A stretch of DNA of 64,000 bases from Saturnia japonica (Eukaryota; Arthropoda; Insecta; Lepidoptera; Saturniidae), in the NCBI GenBank assembly GCA_033032175.1, contig CM065313.1, positions 15,663,327 to 15,727,326 on the forward strand, given 5' to 3'. The notes under the pieces are model-generated. The model ran no database searches. It had not been told where the DNA came from and saw only the letters and a program-made list of their open reading frames with translations. Position numbers and translations under genes: made by a program. Within the stretch, counting starts at the first letter, position 1. Every line of letters starts with the position of its first letter. Positions 38,101-46,827 of this stretch are shown here, in pieces.

Positions 38101-41100
38101 TATAAATAAAAGAAACATTAGTCTACATAATTTTATATACCACGCCAAATTTTAAATTCAAAATACCTATACAACAAGATATTAATGTAGTATATAATTG
38201 TTGCTCCATAATCACATAAAAACTCCTTTTTAATACTCGATGGGACTGGCAAACGCAGCTGACAGCTGTCATGCATTATGTATTCGTCGAATATTTGGAG
38301 CAAAGAATATACTACTCTCTACCGAGAAATTTGGAGCTCAGATCGCGAGACAAGCAATATCACTGTGCAAAAATATCATATTTCTAATAATAATAATAAT
38401 AATTTATTTGTAATAAATGCAGGTTACATGTAGGTATTTGGTATATAATTATAGAGTCCGTATACTAGTCACATTGCGGCGTACAAATATTAGATTAAAT
38501 TAAACTAATTGTCACAAAATATACTTATACTTACATTAATAATCCTTGAACATATACACCTAAGAGATATGCGTACAATAGTCGTCTGCCTTATTATTAT
38601 TGAAGTTTGTGTTATAGAATAAAATGATTTTTCTATTAGCCACAATTTAAATTTTATGGCAAACCTTTTTTCTGTCAGTTCCCTAATATCGTAAGGGACG
38701 CCATTTTATATACGTCCACACATAGCATAACAGTTCTTATAGTACAGTGCTGTTTTTGGTGGTCTAGGTAAAACAATTCTATCAGTATGTATTCCTTGTA
38801 ATCCATGTGAGCGCAACCACGGGTACAGCTATATGGTATAAAATGAATTTAGAAAGAAGTAGAAATCTGACTGGTAGGTAGAGTTCCAAAGATGTTTCCA
38901 GGACGTTCAAAGAAAATAACCATCTCTTGAGCTTTATTATATAGATGTTTATAAATTATCTTAATACGTTTTTTTTTTGTAAATAAATATTTTCTTTCAA
39001 CAGGAGTTATTTACCCAATTACAATGGTCGGTGGATCGCGCTCCGGCTCCAGACGCACTGCGCCGTGCACTAGGCGGTGGCGGTGCTCGCTTCCAGCTGG
39101 GGTGTATGGCTGACGCGAGCGAATGCTTCGAACACCTCCTGTTGAGAGTCCATGCTCACATAGCTGCTGGCGTTGGAGATAGGCGTGATGATGACACCTG
39201 CAGAGCATCCCATTGCATTCCCCACCGAAAGTTCGCGATGATGCTTGTCGAGCAATCAGTTTGTGGAGATTGTCACGCTACATCTGAGCCATTGCCATTC
39301 ACTCAGGTAAATCACACGAATATTTTATTCGCACATAAATTAGTCAGGTTGGGCAGCGAAATCGTAGGATAGAATTTTATATGATACTAGCTGTGTCTCA
39401 CGGTTTCACCCGTGTTAATTTTATACGACAAACATAGCCAACGGACCCGTGTAAGCAATTTTTTTACTTTGTGTAAAACTATCGACATTTTTATGAGATA
39501 TAAATTAATTTTTAAAATTATAATATAACCTATGTTACTCGCTGATACTGTAGCTTTATAGTGGTGAAAGAATTTTTAAAATCAGTTAAGTAGTTTTTGA
39601 GTTTATCAATTACAAATAAAAAATAAAAAACAAACAAAAAAAAAATATTTCCTCTTTATAATATTGGTATAAAAAAAAAAAAGATTTTTAATATCTCGAA
39701 TGCAATGATGGCTCAGTAGTAACTAGTAGCATATACATACACCGCATCGATCCACGACAAATAAATTATATGTTATCCGTAGGTACTCGGTTAATAAAAT
39801 TGATTTAATTTTTTGATGCAAAAATATAATTCTCTGCCTTATTGAATGTTTTCAGATGGTTCACTACGTATCCGCTACGGCTCTGACTACACAAATGGCT
39901 CTGGGTGAACATGGTGACAGTTTTGGCCTTCTGTTGAGAAAAGCTGGAGGCATGGGTGACATCAGAGATTGTCCAGTAAGTATCAGCCTTCGTAAAAACA
40001 CTTTCTGATGTAAATTTTATTTATATCGAATTATATTATAAACATCATATTTCAAAACAATGCTTTCTTTTTTCAGAATGCATGTGGCGCTAAAATACAA
40101 ATATGTCGAACATTAATGAATCGGCCCGAAGTGGTATCAATCAGCATGGTGTGGGACTCCGATCGACCTGCTGCAGAACATGTAGCCGCTGTATACGCTG
40201 CTATCGGTACCGAGTTGCGACCTACAGATGCTTTCCATGCGTGCGTAGACAGAGCTTGGGCAGCTAGGGCCACCCACCACCTCGTCGGACTCGTTACATA
40301 CTACGGAAAACACTATTCGACTTTCTTTTTCCATAGTAAACTTAGATTGTGGATTTACTTTGATGATGCAGATGTAAAAGAGATCGGGCCCGAATGGTCG
40401 CAAGTCGTAGAAAAATGTAAAAGAGGCAGATTTCAACCGCTTCTCCTTCTCTATGCTGCAGTAGATGGAACACCGTGTGATACTAGACATGCTCCAAAAG
40501 ATGTCATCCCATTTCCTGCTCCAGAACCACGCCGCGCAGTTACTCCCGCACCGGAAAGGCCAGCCACTGGGTTTGCTCGACGAGCTGTGACACCCGGTCC
40601 TGACAATGAAAGCGACTATGTCAGTAGGAAAGCAGTTGAAAATATGCTCGAAGTACAAGCGAATAGACGGGCACAGTTAGCTCGCAGTCTCAGCACTGGC
40701 TCTGCGTCTGACCCTCATGAGCGTCCTCGATCACGCCGAGATTCAGGGAACTGGAGTGGAGATCGAAATAGTGCATCTTCAGCCTCTTCCTCCACACCAG
40801 AAAGCCCATACATGTATCCTAGAGGTAGAGGTCCTGGCAGTATACCAAGCAGTCCAACACGGAGAGAGTTGTCTAGTGGAGGATCTTGTGATGCAGGCTA
40901 CGATTCATATTCATTATCATCAACAGATAGTCTTCCACTGCAACAAAGTCTTCGTCATAATCTACAATTGGCACAGTTACCAAAAATTACAACACCAAGT
41001 GACAGTGAAGTTATTTGGGCAGAAGTAGACAGACTGATAAGTAAAGCATCCAAAGCTGAAGATGCGGGAGATTTTGAAACTGCTATTGTTTTGTGTGAAG

Positions 41101-44100
41101 CAGCAATGTCTAAAACTCGTGCCGCTATGGAAGCTCCATACAATAATCCTCACACGATAACGGTAGCTCGATTGAAACACAACGTTTGTCTTACACTAGC
41201 ACGTAATCTTCAAAGACGTATGGCTATGTCTAAATCCTCTGAGGCTACCCAAGGCGCTTCTATGAGAAACACGAAAAGTGGTCTTGATAATGCTTCTGGT
41301 AGTATTGAGATATATGCTACGTTACCGAAAAAGAAAGGCTCATCGAAGAAGTCCCCCAAATGTATTGAAGAGGATATCGACACCATAACACGTGAGCGGC
41401 CGCCTAGACATAAATCCCGCGAAGATGAAAAGTTGAGAGAAAAACGGTCTAGAAGTGAAGACCGAGGTCGAGCACGTAAAGAAGTACCTGTAACCACAGA
41501 GAAAAAAGAAGAACCTGTTGAAGACAAAAAATCGAATAAAAAACAACACAAAATTCGTCGAAAATTATTAATGGCAGGCTTAATTAGACGAAAAAATAGG
41601 TCAATGCCAGATTTGACAGAAGGTGCAGATGGAACAACTGAAAGCTCCAACAAAGAACAACGGGTATCTTCAGTTGATGATACAGACGTGGGACGAAAAT
41701 CAAAAGATGATAAAACAAATTTAAGTGGTTATCTCTCAGAAGGCCATTTGGACTACTCTGTAACGAGTGGTACGAATCCGAATCTAGAAAGAAGTAAATT
41801 AATGAGAAAGAGTTTCCACGGTAGTGCCGGTAAAATATTGACAGCTACGAAAGTACCACCTCCTCCGCCACTACGAACCACATCCCAGCTTAGCGGGACT
41901 AAGTATGGATACGTGGAACATGGCAAGGAGACTTACACGCCAGAAATCGAAGAAGACGGTGGTTTTTCTGAGCAGTATGGTGATGAATCGCAGTCTATGC
42001 CTTTTATTCACTCTTACGAAGAAAAGTCTGTTAACCATTATGACAGATTAGACAACTCACCGCAACAAAATTACCACACAGTTGTAACAAAAGCCATGAT
42101 TCATCAAGAACAAAGTCCTGTTAAAAGAGATACAATTCAACCGACACAGCCACCTCCCAACAATATTCAAAACCTATCATCGGTGTTAGATTGTGGTGTA
42201 GATGTAGTAGACTGTGCGGTGTCTATGAGGAGATCTCCACCAATATTTGAATTACCTCCGTATCCGAGCCCAATGAATTCTGTCAGTCATTCCAGACAAG
42301 CCAGTGAAGAATTTCCACCTCCTCCACCACCTATCGACTTGACACCTCTTCAAGAAGAATTAAATAAACTACAGTCACAAAGTACGGATCTGTACGAAAC
42401 GAAAACAAAGGCTGCTCGCGACACACTACTGGCTCTGTTGCAAGAAAAACGAAACCAAATACTTCGAAATGAAAGTTTGTCAAAGCTGCAAGAATTAGAA
42501 ACAGCGAATAATTCCGTCAACAATATATTAAATGAACAGATAAATCAAAACAAACAAGCATTTGTTATTCCAAGTAAACAACTTAAACGATTCGGTTCGT
42601 TGGAAGGACAACTGTCTCCAACTGAAAATCAAAAGATGTTTGAAAATAATAACAGTGTCAGGAACATTGCTGGTAGATTTGAAAATAGCCTGCAAAATCT
42701 AACGCCCGAGACTGAAAGATCTCATATCGGTTCGTGGGTATGAGTGGCACTCGTGACGTTATAAACTGCTCAGATCAGTCTAATAGCGGACTTTATAATC
42801 GTCGAGCGTCTTCATCGTCAATAGATCCTATGCAAGTGGAAGAAGATAATAATGATCATAAAATTTCAAATGCTATCTACGGTGACCGCTCAAAGTCTAA
42901 AAAGAAATCTGTTTCTTTCTGCGATCAAGTCATTTTGGTTTCTACAGCGGAAGACCAAGAGGAAGACAGTTACATCCCCAACCCAATTTTAGAGAGAGTG
43001 TTAAAATCAGCGATGAATAAGCCCGAACTTACAACGATGCCTCTACAGTCGGAGAAACCTTCTCTTCAAAGACAAGATTCGTTTGATAGCCAATCATCAA
43101 GATCGACAATTTCATCTCTGTCTCAGAACTCATTTGTTCCAAATGAAAACACTCATGCTGATTATGTGAGAGTACAAAACACGTATCCAACATATCAGTC
43201 GGCACAATCTCGTCTAAAACCACAGTATACTGTACAAAAGAGCACCGGAGTATATGGGACAAACTCACCTGTACAAGTAACAGAAAGTCAAAGTTCTATG
43301 AGCAACAATCAAATATATCAGGTGCTTCCAAACAATACACAACAAAATACCACAAGTCCTATACCGTACAATCAGCCACCGTCAGTCTATCCGAATCAGA
43401 GTAACGCGAGCCCACCGAACTTTAGTCAAAACCCTGCGAATAGACTGACGCCGACTGTTCATAACACCACCTACCCGGCTAAGCATAATGCTAATTTACA
43501 AAGACCTGTACCCAACACGTACCCGCACCCACCGAGCCAACTTCATCAGGTAAATCAAACTCCTAACAATGGTTACTATCACCGCGTACCACAGAACTCC
43601 ACAATACCGACGATACCGAACAATAATTATAGTACAAACCGTCACTACAACAACGCGCAGACCAACCCTTCGCCATACCAATGCATACCTAGCAACTCGC
43701 CTGCCTACCAGAACTATCACAGCCCACCGACGAACTACATTGCTGAATATTCTAGTCGATACCCGCAGGCGAATGCTAGTCTCTACAATCAGTCACATTA
43801 TCATAGAGTTCCGCCACCCCATGGTGAAATTCTCGCCGAAAATTTCAACACCTACCAAAAAATACCTAACAATTTTTACCATGATAATCCTAACCAACAA
43901 CGAGTTGCAGAAACGAGACTCTACTCAAACTCTCAACAACAGCAACGTACCGCGTACAACCAAAACAGCGAAAACATCAACAACGATCAACACGGCCAAT
44001 ACCAGTTTAATCAAAACGTTTACAATCCGTACCAACACGTGCCAGCTATAAAGCAACTACAAAAAAAGACTGTATCTTTCGAACCGGGCACAAAGGGTGG

Positions 44101-44275
44101 TACCGATTCTCCAATACCTCCGCAAATGAATAGTAACACTTATTCAAACGGTGACAGTCAGGCGACTGCCGATAAATTGCCCTGTAACTTGTGCCGCAAA
44201 AAATATGTTACGCCGCCGTCCCTTTATTGCCCAGATTGTGATTTTTATATGTTAAGGTTTAAACCGCGCTCGTAG
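28858..44275 (+). CDS. ec: USP53/USP54-family ubiquitin hydrolase-like protein, orthologue of Drosophila echinus (gene span)
   Basis: Gene-level entry. Plus-strand exons 28858-29106 (candidate), 39004-39306, 39856-39975 and 40077-42737, plus a C-terminal segment 42738-44275 in another frame; all introns listed are GT-AG. The product belongs to the USP53/USP54/echinus family: peptidase C19-like catalytic region, then a very long disordered tail. In Drosophila, echinus controls pruning of interommatidial cells in the eye; the vertebrate members were long called inactive and more recently reported to act on K63-linked ubiquitin chains (both from memory). The visible coding total is about 1,620 residues. 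Two oddities: no exon with the catalytic-cysteine box was found between 29106 and 39004, and a one-base frame change occurs at 42738. Polyadenylation signals follow at 44555 and 44571. Confidence 0.85.
29264..29521. repeat. probable LINE/SINE-derived segment open on both strands
   Basis: Both strands stay open for about 230-258 bases. The minus strand contains TGCCTATTCCTTCGGGGAAT followed by ACAGGCGTG, which resembles a phrase common at the 3' end of lepidopteran RTE-type repeats (CTACCCCTTCGGGGATA...GGCGTG). Phase also argues against an echinus exon: no acceptor keeps exon 1 open into the plus-strand frame. Confidence 0.3.
30951..31469 (+). mobile_element. Helitron-like non-autonomous element, family A, copy 2
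   Basis: Begins TCTATACAATTAATAAAATT and ends AGCCACGGGCACAGCTAG, followed by T. About 520 bp, same sequence as 1320-1842 in opposite orientation. Lies in the echinus intron. No coding capacity. Confidence 0.65.
31975..32060. repeat. lepidopteran interspersed repeat scrap
   Basis: ACTTAACATCAGATGAGATT followed by GTGGTGAATCGCT resembles a phrase often seen at the 3' end of lepidopteran LINE/SINE repeats. Short, without clear ends. Confidence 0.25.
33914..34428 (-). mobile_element. Helitron-like non-autonomous element, family A, copy 3
   Basis: Minus-strand copy with TC end at 34428 and CTAG end at 33914. Nearly collinear with 1320-1842, including the GGTTTACTCAGCATAAGCCA and TGTTCC/GGAACA blocks. 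Intronic in the echinus orthologue. Confidence 0.65.
36200..36400 (+). repeat. SINE remnant
   Basis: CGGCCTGCCTAATGGTAAGC, GCGCGTTGCCGACATTGAAC and GAGCTCTGGAAACCCTC are recognisable segments of a common lepidopteran SINE, ending in an (AAT)n tail near 36398-36410. No B box remains. Confidence 0.5.
36466..37544 (-). mobile_element. mariner element (DD34D type), internally deleted and inactive
   Basis: Minus-strand mariner bounded by TA at both sides (36464-36465 and 37545-37546); both ends start TTAGGT. The right end reads TTAGGTCCTTAAATATGAAA inward. The transposase shows three kinds of damage: a TAA codon at about 37011-37013, the third catalytic aspartate changed to glycine, and loss of the C-terminal coding part after LRNLDNF, where a stop occurs at 36531. 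At 1.08 kb it is shorter than the usual 1.3 kb. Confidence 0.85.
36531..37387 (-). pseudogene. mariner transposase pseudogene
   Basis: Begins [14 protein letters not shown] on the minus strand at 37387, then [20 protein letters not shown] in a neighbouring frame (one small frameshift near 37330). The helix-turn-helix region follows ([23 protein letters not shown]-like, [18 protein letters not shown]), then the [11 protein letters not shown] signature of mariners. An in-frame TAA follows that signature. The catalytic domain has D in [10 protein letters not shown] in [11 protein letters not shown], and [11 protein letters not shown] where active mariners have SPDLAPTDYHF, so the third acid is lost. 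The last about 75 residues are deleted. It belongs to the cecropia/Hsmar1-like mariners, the group from which the SETMAR transposase part derives. Confidence 0.9.
37647..37965 (+). mobile_element. Helitron-like family A, 3'-truncated diverged copy
   Basis: AATAAAATTGAAGTGTTTGT, TTTTGACGGGACTTTCAC and ACATAAGAGATATG blocks align with 30951-31300; the CTAG end is missing. Confidence 0.5.
38388..38745 (-). mobile_element. LINE (CR1/L2-like) C-terminal fragment with (ATT)n tail
   Basis: On the minus strand, sequence matching the end of a reverse-transcriptase ORF is readable with one stop: [11 protein letters not shown], then [20 protein letters not shown] and [11 protein letters not shown]. This is the 'LPxDIR...FKxxLKxWLxxxSFYSI' ending of CR1-like LINEs. 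The 3' region ends in an (ATT)n repeat at 38388-38406. Strongly 5' truncated. Confidence 0.55.
39004..39306 (+). CDS. ec: echinus orthologue, conserved peptidase C19-like exon
   Basis: Begins after TTTCAACAG and ends before GTAAAT, both in phase 0, giving 101 codons. It starts ELFTQLQWS, the point just after the CIFCALK segment of USP53/54. It then carries [31 protein letters not shown] (family RFQLG(I/L)MDDAAECFEN(L/M)L), CIPHRKFAM and [15 protein letters not shown]. The CxxC in CGDC is half of the zinc-binding finger. One change stands out: DDAAE is replaced by ADASE. Vertebrate USP54 aligns closely over the whole exon. Confidence 0.92.
39387..39675 (-). mobile_element. Helitron-like remnant in an echinus intron
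   Basis: CTAGCTGTGTCTCACGGTTT at 39387 corresponds to the CTAG side, and TTTATAATATTGGTATA at 39655-39671 to the TC side on the minus strand. Diverged; fills most of the 549-base intron between the two conserved exons. Confidence 0.45.
39856..39975 (+). CDS. ec: echinus orthologue, exon with end of the zinc-finger region
   Basis: GTTTTCAG acceptor and GTAAGT donor frame exactly 40 codons in phase 0. It starts [17 protein letters not shown] and ends [10 protein letters not shown], matching the family segment MVHYISTTALCN...MGDLRNCP. The C of DCP and the C of the following exon's NACG form the second half (CxxxC) of the USP finger. The internal segment is shorter than in vertebrates. Confidence 0.92.
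40077..42743 (+). CDS. ec: echinus orthologue, main exon: His box, MIT-like region, disordered tail
   Basis: TTTTTTCAG acceptor, phase 0, starting [20 protein letters not shown] and open to TGA at 42741 (888 codons). The USP core ends here: [31 protein letters not shown] with the candidate catalytic His at 40311-40313, [13 protein letters not shown] with the paired Asp at 40362-40367, then PLLLLYA. A helical segment at about 41000-41225 ([44 protein letters not shown]) is the MIT-like block shared with USP54. The remainder is disordered and rich in S, R, K and E, with PPPPP runs (about 41858, 42318) and a predicted coiled coil at about 42340-42570 ([12 protein letters not shown]...). The stop falls in TCG TGG GTA TGA, right where the next frame takes over. 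Confidence 0.92.
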   Translation, partial: NACGAKIQICRTLMNRPEVVSISMVWDSDRPAAEHVAAVYAAIGTELRPTDAFHACVDRAWAARATHHLVGLVTYYGKHYSTFFFHSKLRLWIYFDDADVKEIGPEWSQVVEKCKRGRFQPLLLLYAAVDGTPCDTRHAPKDVIPFPAPEPRRAVTPAPERPATGFARRAVTPGPDNESDYVSRKAVENMLEVQANRRAQLARSLSTGSASDPHERPRSRRDSGNWSGDRNSASSASSSTPESPYMYPRGRGPGSIPSSPTRRELSSGGSCDAGYDSYSLSSTDSLPLQQSLRHNLQLAQLPKITTPSDSEVIWAEVDRLISKASKAEDAGDFETAIVLCEAAMSKTRAAMEAPYNNPHTITVARLKHNVCLTLARNLQRRMAMSKSSEATQGASMRNTKSGLDNASGSIEIYATLPKKKGSSKKSPKCIEEDIDTITRERPPRHKSREDEKLREKRSRSEDRGRARKEVPVTTEKKEEPVEDKKSNKKQHKIRRKLLMAGLIRRKNRSMPDLTEGADGTTESSNKEQRVSSVDDTDVGRKSKDDKTNLSGYLSEGHLDYSVTSGTNPNLERSKLMRKSFHGSAGKILTATKVPPPPPLRTTSQLSGTKYGYVEHGKETYTPEIEEDGGFSEQYGDESQSMPFIHSYEEKSVNHYDRLDNSPQQNYHTVVTKAMIHQEQSPVKRDTIQPTQPPPNNIQNLSSVLDCGVDVVDCAVSMRRSPPIFELPPYPSPMNSVSHSRQASEEFPPPPPPIDLTPLQEELNKLQSQSTDLYETKTKAARDTLLALLQEKRNQILRNESLSKLQELETANNSVNNILNEQINQNKQAFVIPSKQLKRFGSLEGQLSPTENQKMFENNNSVRNIAGRFENSLQNLTPETERSHIGSWV
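42738..44275 (+). CDS. ec: echinus orthologue, C-terminal segment in the -1 frame
   Basis: An open frame of 513 codons overlaps the end of the previous frame (open from 42734, no ATG needed) and stops at TAG 44273. It begins [14 protein letters not shown] and holds [20 protein letters not shown] (42899-42955), PNPILERVL, and a long N/Q/P/Y-rich low-complexity region (about 43280-44050). Next comes KKTVSFEPG (44063-44086), and a terminal zinc-ribbon-like [20 protein letters not shown] (CxxC...CxxC) precedes the stop. Codon use and composition match the upstream exon, so it is very likely the same protein. Joined directly, a one-base change at 42736-42738 (a GGG run) is needed. A canonical intron cannot be excluded (see finding). 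Confidence 0.8.
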
Positions 44276-44600
44276 CATTAATTGAAAAGAATTTAGTCAT
44301 AAATTTCATTCATTTTAAAAGCATATGACCACGGAATTACTTTTACTATGTACATACATAAGTTTAGTTATGTAAATTTGTCTTTATACAAATAATAATG
44401 ACTGATCTCATATGAGAATTATACTATTTTAGGTACCTAATGAAATTTAAGCTACGAAACTTAAAATTTTTATCAATTCTATGAAATGCTTATCAATATT
44501 ATATTTAAGAAAGACATTTAATTTGTTTTTGTACAAAACTGAAATTTTCAGTGAAATAAAATTAATTAAAAATAAATGGCATTTTTATTGAATAGTCTTT
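44276..44600 (+). terminator. 3' UTR and polyadenylation signals of the echinus orthologue
   Basis: AATAAA at 44555-44560 and again at 44571-44576 lie about 280-300 bases after the stop, preceded by AT-rich untranslated sequence. No further exon is seen. Confidence 0.6.
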
Positions 44601-44698
44601 AACTTGAATGATAATGACGTATAAGTATCGCACATAGTATAAATTAAAGTCGCTTCCCGCTGTCTGTCCCTTTAGGAAAAGCTAAGTTTTATTTAATA

Positions 44699-45428
44699 AC
44701 TAGTGGAGTGCCCGCGGCCCTGCACGCGTTTGTTACTATGCAGTGGATAATAATTTCATCCCGTTATTTTATTTTTACTCTTATTGTTGACAATCCGATG
44801 GGACTGTATGTTTTTAAAATTAAAGTAAGTTCTTGATTAATATGGGTCTATAGATAAGAAGCTAAAAACAATACAAATCTGGAAAAAATAAATTTTTTAC
44901 CATTGGAAAATTAATATTTTTTGTCTATGGGTCACGTGATTTAAAACGCCGATTAGAAAATGTGACGTCACCTTTCAGGAAATGTAAACGTTAGACTCTT
45001 GTGTAAGCTGTCACATTTGTCACTTATCCATAGGATTATGAATTCGGTATAGTGGTACAGCGAGCGGACTTTATTACTCTATGCTGTTATCATACAAAAT
45101 TACATAAAATATAAACGATGACGTCACGGGAGCATAGTTGCACGTTTTTGTGCCATGTTTTTTATTTAAATTAAAAAACATTTTAAAATCACTTTTTATG
45201 ATGTATTAATGAAAAAATATAGTTCATAGGTATTATTTTCAACATATAAAGTGTTTAAAACAATTATCCAAAAGTTATCAACTCCCGGATTCATAAGCCG
45301 TATCAATTGAGGAGTGGTATGCATTTCCAGTGTACAATGTTCATCAAAATCGGTTGAAAATTATTACTCTAATATTCAATTTCTAATATATTTTTAACGA
45401 TTTTTATAGCCTTCCAATTATAGTATGA
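44699..45428 (-). mobile_element. Helitron-like family B copy interrupted by a 480 bp insertion
   Basis: CTAGTGGAGTGCCCGCGGCC at 44701 starts the CTAG side. The body matches 11243-11976 up to TTGTTGACAAT (about 44796) and again from CCGTATCAATTGAGGAGTGG (45298) onward. The 480 bases between are absent from the other copy and contain GTGACGTCAC, so they are probably another insertion of unknown type. Confidence 0.5.
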
Positions 45429-45430
45429 TT

Positions 45431-45885
45431 AATTAATTAATAATATTGAAATGTCGTTTGTAATGTCAAAACAGCTTTTCACTAAATAAATATGAAAGTA
45501 TATACGAATACCTAACACAAAAACCCCATTTTATTTTGACGGAACTTTCACTGGTAGATAGCTGATGTTATAAGGAGTAATTTAAGATACTTTCATTTTA
45601 GAAAAAGGATTAGGGTACCGCGCAAATATAAAGAACTGGTAATGGTGAATCAATTCAAGCGCTTAAATGGGTTACGCTGAGTTTCATAAGAGATATATCA
45701 AATTAATGTACTAAAAATATGTAGACATCAAAAAGTCAGCGAGAGTATACGTATATCTTCTAAAGAACACCCACGATAAGCATTTTTGTTTTTAAAATAT
45801 CCGGGAGTAGGGGAACAAAATTCGCGCGTGTGCACGATCGATGGCATTCTGTAGTCCACGTGATCGAAACCGCGGGCACAGCTAG
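45431..45885 (+). mobile_element. Helitron-like family A, copy with CTAG end
   Basis: AAGTATATACGAATACCTAA, TTTCACTGGTAGATAGCTGA and CGCGGGCACAGCTAG align with 30951-31469. The TC end is eroded. Confidence 0.55.
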
Positions 45886-46013
45886 GTATACTTATATAAT
45901 CAGATCAGATAAATTAATTTTGAATGTTTGCTTAGTAGTTTCATTCTTGCAACAATAACACATATTTTTCAATTTAGTTTTCAAGCTGAAATTAAATGTC
46001 GGCGTTATATTTA

Positions 46014-46826
46014 TTTCGAATAGGGGGTGGTATGGCGTTTTGAGTACTAAGTAGCTGCATATCTAAAAGAACCACGAAAAGCTATAGTTTAATGACGTGT
46101 TATAGGAAACACGTGCAAGCAGAATCTATCATGGTGGGCTACAGTAACTTATTGATATGAAACATCTAATGTGGCAAGTCAGACCGATTGTTGAACCCAA
46201 TGTTGGCGTGGCGACGCTTTGGCTAACGTGTGTGGAGCCGAGCTCACTTTTTTTTTTAAAATAGACAGACTGATAAAATAAAAATCTTCACAGTGCCTTT
46301 ATTTTGGGTACTGGTACATTCAATCAGTAACACACACGCAAACATTTTTTTAAAATATATACTAATATGTTTCACATCTGCCGGGCGTCCTGTGACGGCC
46401 AACTGTTTTATTTAGAAACCTTGAAGTTTTTTGTAGATGTTATATCAAACAGCATACTGGCCAAAGTGGCATCCTCCTCGCTTCGATTTTTAACAGGTTG
46501 GATTTAAATAAATAAAAAGGTGTTATGTGCGCGAGCGGTGGGATCTTGTAGTAGAAACATTATATTAATATATCTTGGAAAGGACAATAGATTCATATAT
46601 CTGTAGCCTGAGGTCATCAGTAAATTGTACGGTAATAGTTTCTGGAACAGTTATTAACATATTTTTCGAACCTTGCTGAACTCTTTGATTATGACATGTA
46701 TATTAACGAAAGTCTGAAACTGTCAAAAATTACCTCGACGCTTCTGATTTTGTGAGCATGCTGCACAGGCTCGTTGCTAGCTACAATGTTGAGATGTAAA
46801 CTATTTGAGCATGTTTCATTTAGAAT
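46014..46826. repeat. repeat E, copy 1 (left part of array unit 1)
   Basis: 813 bases nearly identical to 52593-53413 and, for the last 310 bases, to 56121-56428. Landmarks: TTCGAATAGGGGGTGGTATG at the start, TCCTGTGACGGCCAACTG, GTGCGCGAGCGGTGGGATC, and CATTTAGAATCA at the end, where this copy stops and LINE sequence begins. No open frame is conserved between copies. Confidence 0.7.
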
Positions 46827-46827
46827 C

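Larger units (their letters stand above)
29107..39003 (+). other. 9.9 kb intron of the echinus orthologue, repeat-rich
   Basis: Donor GTAAGT at 29107 and acceptor TTTCTTTCAACAG at 39003. It contains two Helitron-like copies of family A (30951, 33914) and a fragment (37647), a mariner (36466-37544), a SINE scrap (36200-36400), a CR1-like LINE tail (38388-38745), a (GT)n run near 32490-32510 and a dual-strand open segment (29264-29521). The expected cysteine-box exon of USP53/54 was looked for on both strands (words for NEPGQN, CFLNS, VLWHLD) without success. Confidence 0.6.

Noticed and set aside
42738..42778. 41-base intron joining the two echinus frames
   Set aside because: GT-AG and phase fit, but 41 bases is shorter than insect introns normally splice; kept only as one option in the finding.
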